Source of the DNA: Anaerobacillus sp.
GTDB lineage: Bacteria > Bacillota > Bacilli > Bacillales > Anaerobacillaceae
Assembly: GCA_007118195.1 (NCBI GenBank)
Contig: SKSA01000330.1
Span: forward strand, 1 to 6,759
Length of the DNA: 6,759 bases
Reading direction: 5' to 3'
Shown: one piece after another, positions 5,356 through 6,759 of the stretch
How positions within the stretch are numbered: position 1 is the stretch's first letter
Layout of the letters: each line of letters begins with the position of its first letter
Notes under the pieces: generated by a model
What the model was told of the DNA's origin: nothing
Database searches by the model: none
Seen by the model: only the letters and a program-made list of their open reading frames with translations
Translations under genes and position numbers: made by a program

Positions 5356-6606
5356 ATGGATAGTAATGGTTTGGTTATAGCAAAGGGAAAACTGGAAAAG
5401 GGGCAGCTAAAGGGAAAGGTTGCGCTTATAACAGGAGCCGGAGGGGGAATTGGCTACGAAGCTGCCCGCGCATTAGTATGGCTTGGAGTCAAGGTGATTA
5501 TTGCCGAAATAGATAAAGTAAAGGGAAAAAGAGCTGAGAAAGAATTAAACAGAGAGTTCGGTGGGGAAAGTGTAGTTTTTATTTATACTGATATCGGCAA
5601 CGAGAGAAGTGTTAAAAGGCTAGTAAAAAAAGTTTATAAAACCTTCGGGACGATAGATATTCTATTTAACAATGCAACTATTGCACCTATGGGATCAGTA
5701 CACGAAGTCGGTATTGGTAATTGGGACTTGAGCTATAAGGTAAATTTAAGGGGGCCTGTTCTTTTGATATCTCAGATCCTTCCTAATATGCTTAAGAGGG
5801 ATTCTGGAATAATTGTGCTGGTACCATCATCCGGAGCCGCACCCTATATGGGTGCTTATGAGGTATTTAAGACATCACAGGTAGAACTGGCCAATACCCT
5901 GGCAGCAGAACTTGAACAAACAGGAGTTATAGCCTATTCAATCGGACCTGGTATCGTAAAAACCGATACAGCTCAAAAAGCAATAGAAGAAATAGCTCCT
6001 CTCTATGGGAAAAGTGTTGAGGAATTTTACAAGATGAGTGAAAGCGTACTGATCACCGCAGAGGAGGCTGGCGCGGGCTTTGCAGCTTCAGTTGCTTTAG
6101 CAGAGCAGTATAGAGGTCTTGAGATTGGTTCAATACAAGCACTTATGGATGCGGAAATTTCACTAGATGAAAAAAAGAAAATAGATGGTATGATGCTGTC
6201 AGAGAATGAGATAAATCAAATTGAACCTTTGTTTATTGAAGTCAAGAAAACCTTTGTTGAGCAAATAGATGGCTGGAGCGAAAGATCAATTTTTGAAAGA
6301 CAGTGGCTTATGAGGGATTTTAAAAAAACTATGGGAGCTTCTCCTGAATATTTTTTTGATATTCTTAAAGAATTTGAAGGTGCCTTAGGAAGCAGCAAGA
6401 TATCCACGGTCACCTTAGAAAAGTTACCTCTTGAAAAGATGGCCTCTTATTATAGACATCAAATAGAACTACTTAAGGGCTACGAGAAAGATAAAAATAA
6501 GGTTAGGGAATACACGGATATCATGAATGGCTGGATTGAGCCTATTGAAGGGCTTCAGGGACTTATAGAGGAAATAATGTCTGATAAAAAGTCTAATGGG
6601 GAATAG
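5356..6606 (+). CDS. Short-chain dehydrogenase/reductase with a long C-terminal extension
   Basis: This 416-residue cytoplasmic protein is a classical-type SDR (about 20-265) plus about 150 further residues; ordinary classical SDRs are near 250. The cofactor motif TGAGGGIG is at 26-33, E51 at the end of the second strand suggests NAD(H) over NADP(H), D79 is the usual adenine-contacting acid, and NNA is at 105-107. The catalytic set is complete: N130, S158 or S159, Y168 and K172, followed by GPGIVKT (197-203). The Ser-to-Tyr interval is 9-10 residues instead of the usual 13 or so. The extension (about 266-416) is charged and mainly helical, with no motif I recognise. Codon use is unlike the c-di-GMP gene: ATA for 17 of 39 isoleucines against 8 of 52, and one CGN to 12 AGR arginines against 13 to 6, hinting at transfer. 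It runs divergent from the exporter operon. The substrate is unknown. Confidence 0.85.
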   Translation: MDSNGLVIAKGKLEKGQLKGKVALITGAGGGIGYEAARALVWLGVKVIIAEIDKVKGKRAEKELNREFGGESVVFIYTDIGNERSVKRLVKKVYKTFGTIDILFNNATIAPMGSVHEVGIGNWDLSYKVNLRGPVLLISQILPNMLKRDSGIIVLVPSSGAAPYMGAYEVFKTSQVELANTLAAELEQTGVIAYSIGPGIVKTDTAQKAIEEIAPLYGKSVEEFYKMSESVLITAEEAGAGFAASVALAEQYRGLEIGSIQALMDAEISLDEKKKIDGMMLSENEINQIEPLFIEVKKTFVEQIDGWSERSIFERQWLMRDFKKTMGASPEYFFDILKEFEGALGSSKISTVTLEKLPLEKMASYYRHQIELLKGYEKDKNKVREYTDIMNGWIEPIEGLQGLIEEIMSDKKSNGE

Positions 6607-6608
6607 AG

Positions 6609-6644
6609 GAGGGGTGAGGTACCTAGGTGGGTATCTCACCCCTC
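6609..6644 (+). terminator. Strong hairpin after the SDR gene
   Basis: Arms 6609-6622 and 6631-6644 pair over 14 base pairs with one G-U pair (G6619/T6634), and C6623/G6630 can add another, leaving a six-base loop. The stem is GC-rich (GAGGGGTGAG against CTCACCCCTC) and begins three bases after the stop codon. The bases that follow (GTTCCATGTTT) are only partly T-rich, so it may stop polymerase imperfectly or mainly protect the 3' end of the mRNA. Confidence 0.65.
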
Positions 6645-6691
6645 GTTCCATGTTTAAAAGAATGATTGGAGTGTCCACTAAAAAAGCTTTT

Positions 6692-6755
6692 GACCACTCA
6701 ACTTACCCTGTGAAACATTCGTGTGAAACAATATTTTTCGGGGAGTGACAGGCAC
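6692..6755 (+). repeat. Dispersed intergenic repeat, copy B
   Basis: This is the second copy of the repeat at 162-227, in the same orientation, with 50 of 59 positions identical over 6692-6750. GTGAAACA occurs at 6710-6717 and 6723-6730, the same 13-base period as in copy A. It ends in TTCGGGGAGTGACAGGCACC without the two-base insertion of copy A. The window ends four bases later, so the true right edge of the element is not visible. It lies about 50 bases after the SDR gene's hairpin, in non-coding sequence. Confidence 0.7.
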
Positions 6756-6759
6756 CGCA

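Noticed and set aside
6216..6678. Minus-strand open frames under and beyond the 3' end of the SDR gene
   Set aside because: They are antisense to well-supported coding sequence and include the terminator hairpin; composition and content do not look like protein genes.
162..6755. The two repeats as ends of a composite transposon carrying the whole segment
   Set aside because: No transposase or integrase is present, the copies have diverged, they lie in ordinary intergenic positions, and no target-site duplication can be seen.

Overview
The window reads as chromosomal DNA from a low-GC Gram-positive bacterium, most likely a member of the Bacillaceae. This rests on AT-rich sequence, strong AGAAAGGAGG-type ribosome binding sites, vegetative TTGnnn/TATAAT promoters, GTG starts, and protein types common in Bacillus relatives. 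Genus and species cannot be fixed from sequence alone.

Layout: (1) Bases 1-412 hold the possible last codons of an upstream gene, a weak terminator-like hairpin, one copy of a ~65-bp dispersed intergenic repeat, and a good sigma-A-type promoter. (2) 413-2098 (+) encodes a cytoplasmic PAS-GGDEF-EAL protein for cyclic-di-GMP turnover. (3) A long palindrome at 2089-2119 forms a two-way terminator between this gene and a convergent operon. (4) 5059-2110 (-) is a compact four-gene operon: a TetR-family repressor, an ABC ATPase and two six-helix ABC-2 permeases, which together look like a drug or lipophilic-compound exporter under its own repressor. Three TGACA-N4-TGTCA-type operators lie upstream; one fills the spacer between the -35 and -10 elements, one sits at the predicted transcription start and one lies in the leader. 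(5) 5356-6606 (+) is a divergent short-chain dehydrogenase/reductase with a complete catalytic set, an unusual ~150-residue C-terminal extension and codon usage clearly unlike the c-di-GMP gene. It ends in a strong hairpin. (6) A second copy of the dispersed repeat lies at 6692-6755, in the same orientation as the first.

Working together: the repressor, ATPase and permeases form one regulated export unit. The c-di-GMP gene is a separate one-gene unit. The SDR gene is also a separate unit and may be a horizontal acquisition. Nothing in the sequence ties the three units to one pathway. The points most worth a second look are the SDR with its uncharacterised C-terminal region, the triple operator, and the 12-base core shared by the dispersed repeats and the two-way terminator.

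Start codons were reassigned for four genes on ribosome binding site and homology-pattern grounds. All motif positions and codon counts were worked out by hand.
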